64,000 nt of DNA, from the NCBI GenBank assembly GCA_963082975.1, contig OY720345.1, positions 29,210,611-29,274,610 of the forward strand. Direction: 5' to 3'. Position 1 is the first letter of the stretch; each line of letters begins with the position of its first letter. The notes under the pieces were generated by a model. That model had not been told where the DNA came from. It saw nothing but the letters and a program-made list of their open reading frames with translations, and searched no databases. The position numbers and the translations under genes are program-made. Shown here in pieces: positions 35,631-47,377 of the stretch. This DNA comes from Labia minor (taxonomy: Eukaryota; Arthropoda; Insecta; Dermaptera; Spongiphoridae).

Positions 35631-35957
35631 TTTAAAATATATTTTCTAGCTATATTATAGTGAAATTTATTAATAATCAAAAATTGAACCTGATATAAAA
35701 AATACTATCAAAAAATCTTCCGCCACAACTGTCACATTTTTTTCAGCTAGGAATGTTTATTACATATTTATGAAATTATTAATTTATAAAATATTGAATT
35801 GTAAGTTTTGTTAAATAATATTAGCTCTCCTACTATTAATGTAATAAAAATGTTTACTTTATTGTAAAATTGTTACAAAAAAAAATGGTAAAAAGTTTAA
35901 ACGGGGTTGATTTTGAAAAAAGGTTGGGAAACTATGTTATAAGCGTATAGAAAGAAA

Positions 35958-36190
35958 ATCTCTTTATCTCTGTGGCTTTGGAACTCGAAAATTCTTCGCC
36001 GCAGCAGCCACATTACTCCTAGTGTCCCTATCCTGTACTACACCCATCCAACTCCTATTTTCTCCCATCTCTCCCACGTTCCTTCTTACATTGTCCGCCC
36101 ACCCTTGTCTTCCGTTGGATTTCCCATCGCAGCCTTCTCGATTTTAATACCATAATGGAGATGCATAGAGATCATGCAATCCCTCGTTAA
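35958..36190 (-). mobile_element. LINE 3' fragment
   Basis: The same 3' terminus as the other LINE copies (TCTTTATCTCTGTGGCTTTG then GAACTCGAAAATTCTTCGCC), followed by the complement of the polyprotein C-terminus with deletions and the AGATCATGCAATCCCTCGTT string. No frame is left. Confidence 0.8.
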
Positions 36191-37299
36191 TAGAAAATAT
36201 TGTATATTATATTTCAAATAAAGTATATATCTTAAAAGAATAAATAAATAATATTTAGGAAAGTTGGGGTATTATATCTTTTGAAAAAATCAAGATGGTT
36301 CCTAGGCAGATATTTAACTATCTAGTCTAATTCACATTTTGAATATGAGTTAAAAAAATAAATGAAAAAATATGATAATAAATTATCATATTTATTATAT
36401 ATTTATCAAGTGTATCTAAGGAATTATCAATTATAGAAATTTAAAAAAGTAATAGAGGCCAATCTTATAACATATGACGAATAAACATTTACCTCTGAGA
36501 TATACCATTTAAATATTTATAATTTCACTTATTTATGTTGTCTTTAATATTAGTTAATTAGTAAGGCATACAATTTGTAATTTTATGAAAAATTCAAATA
36601 AACACACTTAACGCTATAATATTATTTCAGAAATATTAAATTATCCTAATAGTTTTTAAATAAACAGAAATCAGAAATTAATATATATATATATTAAATG
36701 TAACATTTTAAATTTTTAGACTCCAGGACATTTTGTTATTTTTAATTATTATTATTTTATTTTTATTCTTTAGAAAAAAAAAAATTAATTAAAAAGTAAA
36801 AACATGTAAAAAATTCCCTGTTTTTTATATTTAATTTATAAAGTTTCCTAATTATGGTTGCAAATGATGTGATAATGACTTCCTAGTTTAATCTTCCTCA
36901 CTTTTGCTTCTATTCTCTGATTTATTTTAAAATTCAATTAAAATCCGATTATTGCTATTTAATCTTATTTTCCTTTTTCTTGAAATTCAATTATCCCTAA
37001 TACATAGATTTTATAAACCCCTAAAAATATAAACAAAATATCTATCTGGAATTTATATAAAAGATTAATTTTTTTCACCTCGATAGCGAATCTTTTAGAT
37101 TATTAAATTCTTTTGAATTCAAGATAAAAGAAAAAAAAATAAAAGATTTCAAATGTATTGAAAAATAATATATTTATAAATAAGTTAATGTTTATCACAA
37201 TTATATTTAATAACATCTAATGTTTTCAACATGATTTTCTAATTTTTTTGAAATTCTATATTTTCTTACTTTTATTTCATTTTAACCCCTACTACTACT
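36191..37299. other. Intergenic A/T-rich, nothing recognised
   Basis: No exon, repeat family or RNA gene seen. Short TA run at 36680-36694. Confidence 0.5.
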
Positions 37300-37972
37300 C
37301 AGTGGCGTACCTAGAACTTTTGCCGCCCGGGGCGATCTCCAGTTTGCCGCCCTTTTTATTATAAGTCAATCAAATAGTGGTTTTTATAAATTAATACACA
37401 TAAATCAATTATTAAGTTATTTAATCAATATTAATTAATACATAGAGTAAATTTTTTTACACATATTTGTATGCACTCGTAAACATTTATATATTATTTA
37501 CTCTTCTAGCTTTCATACTAGGAAAATCGTGTATAATGCTCTCAAAATTTATATTATTTGTAATTTTTTGTTCTATTGACAATATTGCAAGATTTTGTAG
37601 TCTTAATTGACTCATTGTAGAACGAAGATAATTTTGCCGAACAAAGTCTTAAAGATGCGTTTACGAATTCAACGAATTTTAATGAATACAATAAAATAAA
37701 ATTATTATCCTGTTCTTGGAATTAGAATTCAAAATTTACACTAAAATGCATTTATATACACCGAGGAATAATATTCGAAATCATATAGTTGATCATAATT
37801 TATATAAATCAAATAGTAAACTTATAATAACCATAAAAGAAAGAAAAAAAATAAATATGAAATGAATAAGTTGCTTTTTACAACTATAACTAAATATAAA
37901 AAATGCCGCCCTAAGATAAGTGCCGCCCGGTGCGGACCGCACCCACCGCCACCCCTTAGTGGTACGCCACTG
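37300..37972. mobile_element. hAT element with transposase remnant
   Basis: A 673-bp element with inverted ends (CAGTGGCGTACCTAG on the left; the complement of TTAGTGGTACGCCACTG on the right) and an exact 8-bp target duplication CTACTACT (37292-37299 and 37973-37980). Both subterminal regions repeat a GCCGCCCGG-type string. It contains the end of a hAT transposase on the - strand (separate entry), so it is a deletion derivative of an autonomous element. Confidence 0.93.
37487..37648 (-). pseudogene. hAT transposase C-terminal remnant
   Basis: Fifty-three codons and a TAA, preceded by an in-frame TAA. The frame reads DFVRQNYLRSTMSQLRLQNL, then AILSIEQKITNNINFESIIH, then DFPSMKARR. The LRSTMSQ..RL..LAILSIE pattern is the C-terminal end of the hAT dimerisation region in TTF-type (ZMYM-like) hAT transposases. 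Only this tail is left inside the element at 37300-37972, so no function is possible. Confidence 0.8.
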
Positions 37973-38185
37973 CTACTACTCTATTATCAGTATATCAATA
38001 GTTCATAACTTGGGGGATAGATTCTACTAGGGGGCAATTTGGATTTTCAGAGGGGCATGGAAAAAATTAATTAGCTGTTAAAAAGAAGTTCATCATTTAA
38101 GCTGCTTAGTAAACAATTAAAAATTTTCAATACAATTAGGCATATATAAGATGAAGAGGAGGCTTTTTAAGTTTTTAGAGATTTG

Positions 38186-38216
38186 TGTGTGTGTGTGTGT
38201 GTGTGGGTGTGTGTGG
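38186..38216. repeat. (GT)n microsatellite
   Basis: GT dinucleotides with two GGT interruptions. Confidence 0.9.
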
Positions 38217-38801
38217 GACATAGAAAACGTTGGTAAACACTGCTGCATATAAAGATGCCATTCATTTTAAGTAAACATTAAAAGACAATTCGCATATAAT
38301 ACTTTTAATTTTATATATTTTTATTCTTTTATATAAAATAAATATCTTTTTTCAATGATATATATAATAATTATTTTAAAGAAGAATCTTAAATAATTAA
38401 AAAAAAAATGAAATATAATTTTAAATCTACGAAGAGGTCATAGTATTTCCTGAGCTACTCTTCAATATTTCCTGTTGTTTTCAGATTAAATATATAAGTA
38501 TGAGTATATATATACAAAACGCGTCCGTTTCATTGATAAAATGTAAAACGGAAACAGGTGGAGAGGTGTTAAAAAGGTGAATTGCCGAGTGTGGGGAGAA
38601 CGATCTGACCTGGTTGAACTTCAACCCCTTACTCCACTCCATTTGACAAACTAAATAAATTATCCACCAGGGAATAGAAAGAGAGATTATTTCTACCCTC
38701 TAGTATTTTTTTAATATATATTACCATATATGTTAATATACAATATAATGTAATATACAATGAAATGTAATTATATTAATATTTTAAATATATTACTATT
38801 C

Positions 38802-38831
38802 AATAATAATAATAATAATAATAATAATAAA
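38802..38831. repeat. (AAT)n microsatellite
   Basis: About ten AAT units. Confidence 0.9.
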
Positions 38832-40079
38832 GATTTATTTATGATAATAATAATTAATCTTTAGTTTTTATTTATATTTTTATTTAAAGTAAAGGAATAT
38901 TTATAAAATTTCTTAAGAGTATTTTATTATACACAAGAAATTATGCCTTTTTCTGAATTTTTGTGAAAATGGCAAAAGAAAAATTTAATTTATTATATAA
39001 ATATTGGTGGATTTTGAAGTTTAGAATTAATAAATATTTTTTATTTATAATTTATTTGAATAATTTTAAAGACTTAAGAACATAACATATTATTGCGCAT
39101 TACATTAATTTAATAATTACATAATTTTTTTTTTTAATCTTACATTTACATTGAACTATTGAATTTATTAACTATCCGGCACGATTAACAACCACACACA
39201 TATGCTTCTATATATTGATATATAATTATTGTTTCAAAATTCATTACTAAGTACTACTTTAATATTTATTTTTATCTATAAATATTCCTAAGATATAAAT
39301 AAATGTTCTTAAAATTTATAAAAAAGTATTAATTAATTAATTAAAATTCAGATTATATTTTCGTTTCTCTTCAGTAATAAACTTGCTTATATAGAAATCA
39401 ATTGTTTTTTTTTTGACCTTAAAAGAAAAATTACTGAGAAAACAATGAAATAAATGAGTAAAGGATAATTAAAATAAAGATAAATAATTCTCATGTCATT
39501 TTTTTTTAATCTTTAACTATTATTTCATTTTTAATATATATATTGTTCAGGTATAAGAACTCAAAAATTAATTTCAAATATTTCCATAGAAAAGATATTT
39601 TATATAAATTTGTTCAAATACTTTTACTTATGATCTTATGATATATCAATATAACATTAATTCTCCAACGAATTATATTTCAGATATGTATGTATATTGA
39701 TTATTTTAATGTGACCTCCATATGTATATCAATGACTAAAGAAATCGATTAAAATGTTTTAGCTTGCTGTGCCCCACTGAAGACGGCTCTATACACTCAT
39801 TGAGATTACTACATAATAGAATTAAAATTTAATAAGATGAGCTAGATGAGAGTAAATTTTGGTCTTAGTTAGCCATTGAACTCTCATTATAGCTAAAAAA
39901 AATTATTGATTTTAATATATTAATATTTTTTTACCTAAATTGGAAATGAAATGAATTGCAAATATTTATACATGATGAACAATAACATTACTTTCTTTTA
40001 ATTTGTTAATTCACTAATTGTTAAATTAATTCAATTCTTAATCCTTTTCATTTTGTGAGTTAACAAAATGGTAGGTCAG

Positions 40080-40400
40080 CACGTTTTTTATGTGTGAGTG
40101 TGTGGGTGGTAGGGTGTTCTCTGTTTGTATTCCTCTTAGATTGTCGTAGTGAGGATTTCGACCCGTTGCGAGACGCGGCCAGCCGTGTCTGATTACACAA
40201 TTAGATTATAATGAAGTTAATAAGGCAGGCCAGAGAGCGTTGATTAGCTTCTCTCTTTCTCTCTTTATTCTTTTTAGTCTTTTTGGGTTACTGGGGCTTA
40301 GAAGCACGCATTGCACCGGGCGGCATCTCTCAGACACTTTCCCAAGCCAAGACACTTTTTAATGATAGCTGGATGAGTATAACGCCCACCAGATAATGAA
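40080..40400. other. Unassigned GC-richer island
   Basis: Includes TTGCGAGACGCGGCCAGCCG and GCACCGGGCGGCATCTCTCA, with several CpG. The - strand is open for about 45 codons across 40090-40200, but there is no ATG, no splice sites of quality and no family recognised. It could be a promoter/5' UTR region or a transposon remnant. Confidence 0.3.
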
Positions 40401-40760
40401 AAGAAATCTACACATTTAATAAAAAAAAACACCCCACTCTTCTATACAATTAAATGAAATGGTATATTCAAACGTTCTCAGTGAATTTAATGTTAGAGAA
40501 AAAAAAGGTGAAAAATTAACAACCCTCTTATAAAATAAGAGTTGATTAGTAATAAAAGCATCAATGGTAACAGAATGAAAGTATATACATATAATATATT
40601 ATAATTAATTTATTTAATTTTCTGAAAATATTTAATTAGAGAAATAAAAAAAATTTTAAATTAGATTAGCCTACCTATGAATACATTAAAAATTTATAAG
40701 ATAAGGATAAGTATCCGAAGAGTAACCGCCTAACGTTTATTCAATTGAATATTCATAAAA

Positions 40761-41480
40761 AATCTATCTATCGCCGTAGCTCTACGGAATTCAAAAGTTC
40801 TTAGCCGCAGCAACCAAAATCCTACAAAAGTTCCAATTCTGAACTATTACCATCCACAACTCCTATTCTCTGTCAATTCCCTCACGACCCTTCTTATCTG
40901 AATGGACGTTACCCGATTGTAACCTTAATTTAAATTCTTCTCGAATATTATTATAATTCAAGATATAATACATAGCCTAAGAATTTAAATTTTTCTACAT
41001 TTTCAAAAGTTATTATTTTGTGTATTTATTCTATTCAAATTTGATACTAATTATTTTCATTAAGAATTATTAATTTGGAGCCCAACCTCTTTTCATGAGG
41101 CTAGTAAGTTTACCATAGAATCTTTAATTAAATTTGCCAAATCTCCTTTTGTATTTAAATCGTCCGCGTAACCTAATACTTTATTTTTTTTTTTTTGTCT
41201 AATTAGATTTTTTTTGATTTCTTCTCAATTCATCAATAACTTATTCCCATAATAAATTAAATAAAATTGGTGAAAGAGCGTCACCTTGTGTTAACCCATT
41301 TCGAATCAAATGTGTGTGATAATTGATTACCGCATCCTATCTTTCCTTTGCGAACTTTGAAACAAACAATACGAACTAGATTTTTTCGGAATTGCCATTA
41401 AAAATGAAATTTGAAAAAGTTTGCCCCGATTTACCAAGTCTTATTCTTTGCTAAAGTCTAATAATATTTAATGAAAAGAC
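40761..41480 (-). mobile_element. LINE fragment with RT catalytic region remnants
   Basis: On the - strand the 3' end (TCTACGGAATTCAAAAGTTC seen from its complement) is preceded by decayed reverse-transcriptase sequence. GDALSPILFN is readable at about 41255-41285. An ADDLNTKGDLANLIK-like stretch, containing the DD of the active site, is readable at about 41115-41170. Frames are broken by indels and by a T run. It covers RT parts missing from the copy at 18325. Confidence 0.78.
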
Positions 41481-41986
41481 ATATTAAATTCGCGATTTTT
41501 TTTCTAATTATTTTCTTGACGAGAAAATTTGATCTATGTTGATCGATTTGGTATAAATTTTCATTGATATTCTCTTAATATTTCGTTTGCCCAAGTTCAT
41601 AATTCATTAAAAAAAAATTCTGACCACAAAAATTCTTTAAATGCCAATTTGATTTTCAATAATGTTTTAAGTGAGAAATTAAAAACATCTTACCACTGGA
41701 AAGGTCATAAATCTACTTAGTGAATAGGGAAAAAATCTATATAGTTAAAGTGTAATTAAGGATCGGTGACGTTATCTCCTAATTAGTCTTAGTATATATA
41801 AAAAATCGTAATTAATTTATAATCCAATTATATATATATATTAAGAAAAAAGTAAGTAATTTTTTTCTTCACAGTGTTAAAAAACAGAGCAGGAGTGGAA
41901 ATTCAAGAGGGTGTGGTTCTCTGGGCTGACCAACTAATTGTATTATATACCAGTATTTAATATATATATATATATGTAAATACAAT
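41481..41986. other. Intergenic A/T-rich, nothing recognised
   Basis: A short TA run at 41829-41841 and another before the hAT-like element. No gene seen. Confidence 0.5.
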
Positions 41987-42099
41987 CAGAGGCCCCGCTT
42001 TAGAGGGCGGCAAATAGGGAATTTGTCGGCGGCGGCAATTCTGAAGGGAGGCAATTTATTCTATTGCCCAGGGCGCAGTAAATGCTAGAGTGAGCGCTG
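41987..42099. mobile_element. Short hAT-like MITE (diverged)
   Basis: 113 bp, starting CAGAGGCCCCGCTTTAGAG and ending CTAGAGTGAGCGCTG, which pair imperfectly as inverted ends. The flanks share TACAAT but not a clean 8-bp duplication. The core is G-rich (GTCGGCGGCGGCAATTCTGA). Assignment to hAT rests on the CAG..CTG ends only. Confidence 0.45.
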
Positions 42100-42990
42100 T
42101 TACAATAAATGAATTTATATTGTAGTTAAAATAAATATGATGTTAAATTATAAACGAAATGAAAATTGAAAAAAAATGAAGTAAACCGGTAATGAGACAC
42201 ATATCCGGTAGAAAATAGAATGTTTTTTTTATCACCAACTTAAACAATTAATTGACTACAAAATTAGTTTTATACAGATTGTGTATAATTTATATTGTCA
42301 CAATACAATTGAATAAAATTAATTAAATATTTCGCAAATTGACCTGGTCAAAGAGGGCCTGGTTGCTTCATTCATCCGGGACCCTCATCGTGAACAAATG
42401 GACAGCCACGCACTCAGGTCACGGCCTTGTATTTTTTTTAAGATAGTTTGCCCAACCTAACTATTCCTTGGAATAAAAATATTTTTTTAAAGATATTTAA
42501 AATATCAAAAAGTAATTTATTAACCAACTATACTAATCAAATTTAAAGAATTTGTTTTTATAAACCGATGCAAAGAATTGTAAATATTTATAATATATAA
42601 CTTTTGTTTGTTATTTAATAAATCATATATTTACGGTAACAAAGTCATATGCTGCAATTATCATTTTATGATTTATAAATATACGTAAATGTTTATCTCG
42701 GTTTTAATTTATTCTTTTTTTATACTTTGAAATAAACCACCTGACTAAAGATTTCCGGAGGTTGAATATTTTAACATGGATAAATTCTAGGGCATTTTAT
42801 TTTTATTATTTATTAATGAAAACTTCCGGCAGATTAAAAAAATAAAATAAGAATAACTGGTCTAAATATGAATGGAAAAAAAGTGAAGATAAAAGAATTC
42901 AATAAAAAGGGAGGAGAAAAAAGAGAAGGGCTTAGAGAGGAAAAATTTTGTAACACAATAGCGGAATAGCAGAACATTTTTTAATTTATT

Positions 42991-43022
<32 letters not shown>

Positions 43023-44794
43023 GTCGGTATAAAATATATTCAAAGAAATATACATGTATAAAAGAGATTACTAAATAATAGAAAAGAAATATATATATAT
43101 ATAGTTATTATTTTTCAACCAATTAGAATTTACCTTTTAAAACTTTTAAAAGAGAAATGAAAATTAAAGACATGATGTCGCCCAATCAGAAAAAGAATGA
43201 AGGCAGGGCGCTATTCTTAGAAGTCTTCTACATCTCTCTCTCTATATATTTCTTATAAAGTGATTATAGAGAACAAATTACCCTTTTAATTATATTTTTT
43301 TTTCGGAATTTTTTCGAAAATATATAATTGAAACAATGGATGTTGTTCGTAGTTTAGAATTTATTACTTTGCTTTTAAATTGAATTTTATTTTTAGTAAC
43401 AAACATATTTTTATTTTTTTAAAGAATTAATAGGATTTATAATAATAATAAATAAATAAATTAAAATTAAATTCAATGTATATTTTTTTAAAATTGATTT
43501 AGTAATGAAATGAAAGTGTATTGTGATTTTTAATTTTCTAGAAATTTGGTGTACATTATTTAGACAAAGGGTGCTTATCTGTTTCATTAAGGGGTTACTT
43601 TAATTAAACGGAGTGTTAACCTCGATCTTATAAATGTATTTTTGTTTTACTATTATATAGTATTTCATTCGAAAAAATAAATTAAAAAAAGCGAAACTTA
43701 ATTTAAAAACAAAAAAAAAAAATTATTTCAATTACTGAAGGTTGATTAAAAGAAACCCACTGAGTTTATCTATCGTATATGATATATAATAATATACGTT
43801 TTTATTGATTTATAATTAAATAAAAAAAAAAAAACTAATTTAAATGACAAATTCTCAATAAATAAAAAAAAAAATAATTATTTTTTTTTTAATTAATTTT
43901 TTTTTTCTTTTTATCGTAATGAATTATTCTATGGTAGTGACTTCATACCTCTTTATCAATGTAGCGTAGAGAAAAAAAATTGCTTTGGTATTAAACATAG
44001 ATTACCTCCTTTAACGGAATGTATAAATGCATTTTAGCAGGATGAAAAAATAACAAGATATACGTTTTATTGTTATTAAGAATATATAAATAATTTTCTA
44101 ATCCATCTCCTTTACAACAGAGAAAGGGAGAGAGAGGGAGAGAGTGAGTACAGAGATGAAATATAAATAATTTCATCAATTAAATGAATTATTATAATCG
44201 CTTCAGTACACAATTAGGGGAATAAACAAAAATATTAAATAAAATGAAATGAAAAAAAAAAAATAAGAATGGAATTCAAAGAACTAATGACCTACCCAAT
44301 TAATTATCGTCGAGTTGCAGAAGTAAAATAAAAAAAAAAAAAAATCAGACAATTTTTGAGAATTGGAACAGATAGAGATTTATTTTTTAGACATTTTATG
44401 AGAATTTTTATCTTTTATAAAGTAATCTGATGAACGAATGATAAATAATTAAACAATTGTATTACTCTCTAGAAATATGCCAAAGAATCAAATTATCATC
44501 CTACATTTGAAAATAAAATAAATTTGCAAATTAAATATTTTATTTAAGTATTATAAAATTAAATTTCAACTTACATAAATATAATACATTTTAAATTTAG
44601 ATGAATTAAATTTTTATATTTTTTTTAATAATATAATAATTTAAACACAACAATTTAAATTTCAGGGTTTCCGAAATCTTTGAAGTCATATTTATATATG
44701 ATAATTGAATACAAAAATAGATGAGAATTAAAAAGAAAAAAAAAATTGAAATAGAGAAAGAAAAATTTTTTATTCAAAATTTAACTTTGTATAT
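42100..44794. other. Intergenic A/T-rich with simple repeats
   Basis: A GC-richer scrap at 42340-42430 (GAGGGCCTGGTTGCTTCATT and CATCCGGGACCCTCATCG), (ATT)n at 42987-43019, and many A/T runs at 43700-43920 and 44240-44345. No exon is supported. Confidence 0.5.
42987..43019. repeat. (ATT)n microsatellite
   Basis: About ten ATT units with one ATC. Confidence 0.88.
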
Positions 44795-45258
44795 TGTGAC
44801 AAAAAAGTTTCCGGAATTATTGTTTTGTATCATGAATACGTTCCAGAGGGACAAACGGTCGATAAGGAGCATTATGTGACTGTTTTGAGGCGTTTGTGTG
44901 AACGGGTCCATCGTGTTCGGCCGGAATTGTGGGCAGACAATTCGTGAATTTTGCACAACGATAACGCGCCATCTCATCGAGCCACGATTGTGAACGCATT
45001 TAAGGCTAATTACACTCGATAAATACCATCGACCAGGCACCGTACAGTCCAGATTTGGCTCCGTGTGACTTTTTCCTCTTTTCAAAACTAAAATTGCCAC
45101 TCCGGGGAACCTGTTTTGACTCCACACCGACCATAAAACAGAATGCGACGACAGAGCTAAACGCCTATAAAAAATGTTTCGAAGATTGGAAGAAGCGTTG
45201 GCATATGTGTATTGCTTCAGAAGGGGCATATTTTGTGGGAGACAAAATAAAAATTTAA
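44795..45258 (+). pseudogene. Broken mariner transposase (second half)
   Basis: Reads HEYVPEGQTVDKEHYVTVLR, then RLCERVHRVRPELWADNS and a stop, then ILHNDNAPSHRA with the second catalytic Asp. After another stop and a frameshift it reads TIDQAPYSPDLAPCDFFLF with the third catalytic Asp, at the spacing expected for a DD34D mariner, and finally KRWHMCIASEGAYFVGDKIK and a stop at 45256. The N-terminal half with the DNA-binding domain and the first Asp is absent. At least two stops and one frameshift make it inactive. It is a different mariner lineage from the one at 22478. Confidence 0.92.
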
Positions 45259-46320
45259 GAAGATTAACTATTTTGCGTTGTCAGTAGTATTCAGTAGTAT
45301 GATATGATGAAATTTGTTGTAGGGGTTTTTGAATTTTCAGTTGAAAAAATGTTTTGTTAGATAAACTTGATAACTAAATAATGTCACTCCCACGATTACT
45401 TAAATAGATTTTAATTGATAAATTCAATGAAAATATAGTTGACTGTTCCATCAATGATTTTTATAAAGATTTAGTACCTTATTTACGAATTGACATAAAA
45501 AATGTTATTAAAAAACAAATTATAGATTTTTCGATGTTAAAATATTAATAAAATAATAAATAATTTGTATTTATTTATTATTCAAAAATGTATTATCAAA
45601 ATTTGGAAAAAATGCATTTTTGTTAACATCATGATTTTGATAAATTTTGTATTTAATTTAAGAACAGTATATTTTTTCTGTGTAGAAAAGAACAAGCCAA
45701 AAAGAGAAATAAATAATTTATTAACAAAATAAATAAACAGAATTAATTATCTACAGACAGTAAAAAAAAACTTCCTATAACTATTTCAATTTTTGGTCTT
45801 TAAATACCAAAAATGACGATGCAGAAGTACCAAGTAACATCCTTTATATACTCCTGTAATCTATAGGACAATAAATAATAATAACAAATATGGGAATATG
45901 TTATTTCGTAGAATTGTAATTGAAAAAAATATTTGGTTGTAAGTTCCTATATCTATAATAAAATTGTACAGTTCTGAACCAATTGATTTTTCAAGCATTC
46001 TATTATTTATTTATAACTAATTTATAGCAGGAAATAATTACTACTATTTTATTTCATTATATAGTATGAATATTTAAGATGTGTTATTTAATGTATAAAA
46101 TGTTAGGATACCTTTGCTGTTTTAAAATGAAACCAAGAGTTGCATTCAGATAAAGAGATTTGAAAACAAAACAAACGTGGAGACAAATGAGATGTATACT
46201 TAGGAGAGAAGATAATGAATGCTGAGTTGCTTACTCCCTCTTAATATTCTGTTGTTGTTGTTCAACTCCAGGGATAAAGAAAGGTTTAAAAGTGGAAGAT
46301 TTATTTTTTTAACTGTATTA
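45259..46320. other. Intergenic A/T-rich, nothing recognised
   Basis: Includes the likely decayed 3' end of the mariner just after 45258. No inverted end or exon can be identified. Confidence 0.5.
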
Positions 46321-46839
46321 AAAATAAAAATAAAAAAATGAGCTATGGCCAGGCACAGAACCGAGAGACGATTTGAAATAAATTAATTTCCAAACAACAT
46401 TATATTATATATATATAAAGTATCAAAAAAATTTTTGTGAAATTTGAATTAAAATGACTAAATTATATTATTTTGGTTTTTATTTTTAGTTTAATTACTC
46501 AATTATTTATTACTACTATACTTTAAATGAAAAATTTCCGACAATGAATATAAAATTAAAACTTTGTAAACTATCATTTCCAGTTTCCGGATATACACTA
46601 AAAGTTGATGAATTCATGCTACTGATGCATTAAGTAAATATACCAAATTTTATCAAAATCATTTGAGCCGTTCAAGCCGTTCAACGGACACACAACGGAC
46701 AGACGGACAGACATCATGCTAAAAATACTTTTTTCTGTTAACAAAATGCATGATTCGTGGAGATATGTAAAAATCACCACATATGAAATTTGATTTGAAA
46801 ACAATACCTTTCCTTCCTATCGTTGGTCGGTAAAAATTA
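46321..46839 (-). mobile_element. Dispersed repeat family B, copy 2
   Basis: Reverse orientation. It starts AAAAATGAGCTATGGCCAGG then CACAGAACC, and ends CGTTGGTCGGTAAAAATTAT. In between are the complements of the family strings (CCAGTTTCCGGATATACACT, CAAATTTTATCAAAATCATT, CGGACAGACGGACAGACATC, CACCACATATGAAATTTGAT). Only one unit is complete, while the copy at 56611 has two. Confidence 0.75.
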
Positions 46840-46899
46840 TATTTTCTAGTAATTTATATACCAATTGAAGAAATTTGAATGTAATTGATTTATTTATTT

Positions 46900-47282
46900 A
46901 TTTTTTTAAATAGGAATTTTTGTAAGTTCAAGGTTGATTTGTACAATCCATGAGTGAGTGACCTCTTTAATTTGATCACCATTTCCTGACTGGAAGTGGT
47001 GTCGAGGTGCATTGTCTGGATTGGCCTTCTGAATGGGAAGAGGTTCACGGAAAGTGACATTACCGCTGGCCACACGAAAGGAAAACAATGTTATGCAAGG
47101 AATGATGAATTCAACGTCCTAGATTTATTAGTGGTTAAGTTCCGAGTCAGTTGCTTAGCTGGGAGGGCAATCCAAAAGAAGGGGTCTGGGATCTGGGCCA
47201 CCTGAGACGTACGCCACCTCACTTGGAGTGATCCTCCAACAACAGTCGTTTCGTGTTCGTTCTGTGAGCGAGTGCTGTCGCC
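46900..47282 (+). promoter_or_regulatory. Putative promoter / 5' UTR of the gene starting at 47283
   Basis: GC content rises sharply from about 46960 to 47380, with CpG dinucleotides (CTGTGAGCGAGTGCTGTCGC just before the ATG), and falls back to A/T beyond. This is the pattern of a transcribed first exon with its core promoter. The transcription start cannot be located. No TATA box at a fixed place is convincing. Confidence 0.4.
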
Positions 47283-47377
47283 ATGGGCGGTCAGCATTCG
47301 AGCCTTGGGGCCGAAACGCCCACCCGTCATCGGCATCATCATCATCATCATCATCGACAGCATAAATATTACAATCG
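47283..47377 (+). CDS. Putative first coding exon, N-myristoylatable His-rich start
   Basis: ATG in good context (TCGCCATGG), then 31 codons and two bases to a donor CG|gtgagc at 47378. It encodes MGGQHSSLGAETPTR, then HRH7RQ and HKYYN. Gly2 followed by Ser6/Ser7 fits an N-myristoylation signal. The seven-histidine run comes from a CAT repeat. Without splicing the frame stops at once (CGG TGA), which supports the donor. I do not recognise the gene with certainty. Neuralized-type ubiquitin ligases are one family with short MG-starting first exons, but that is a guess. No downstream exon was identified in the window. Confidence 0.5.

Larger units (their letters stand above)
37973..40079. other. 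Intergenic A/T-rich with simple repeats
   Basis: (GT)n at 38186-38216, (AAT)n at 38802-38831, and a GC-richer patch (38515-38690) with no splice signals or useful frame. No gene recognised. Confidence 0.5.

Noticed and set aside
30183..43019. Trinucleotide runs as CRISPR-like arrays
   Set aside because: They are simple microsatellites without spacers, in a eukaryotic context. No array of repeats with unique spacers is present anywhere.
46619..46804. 61-codon - strand frame (and the similar one at 56573-56755)
   Set aside because: Translations of repeat family B; frames differ between copies and carry the GTCCGT simple repeat.
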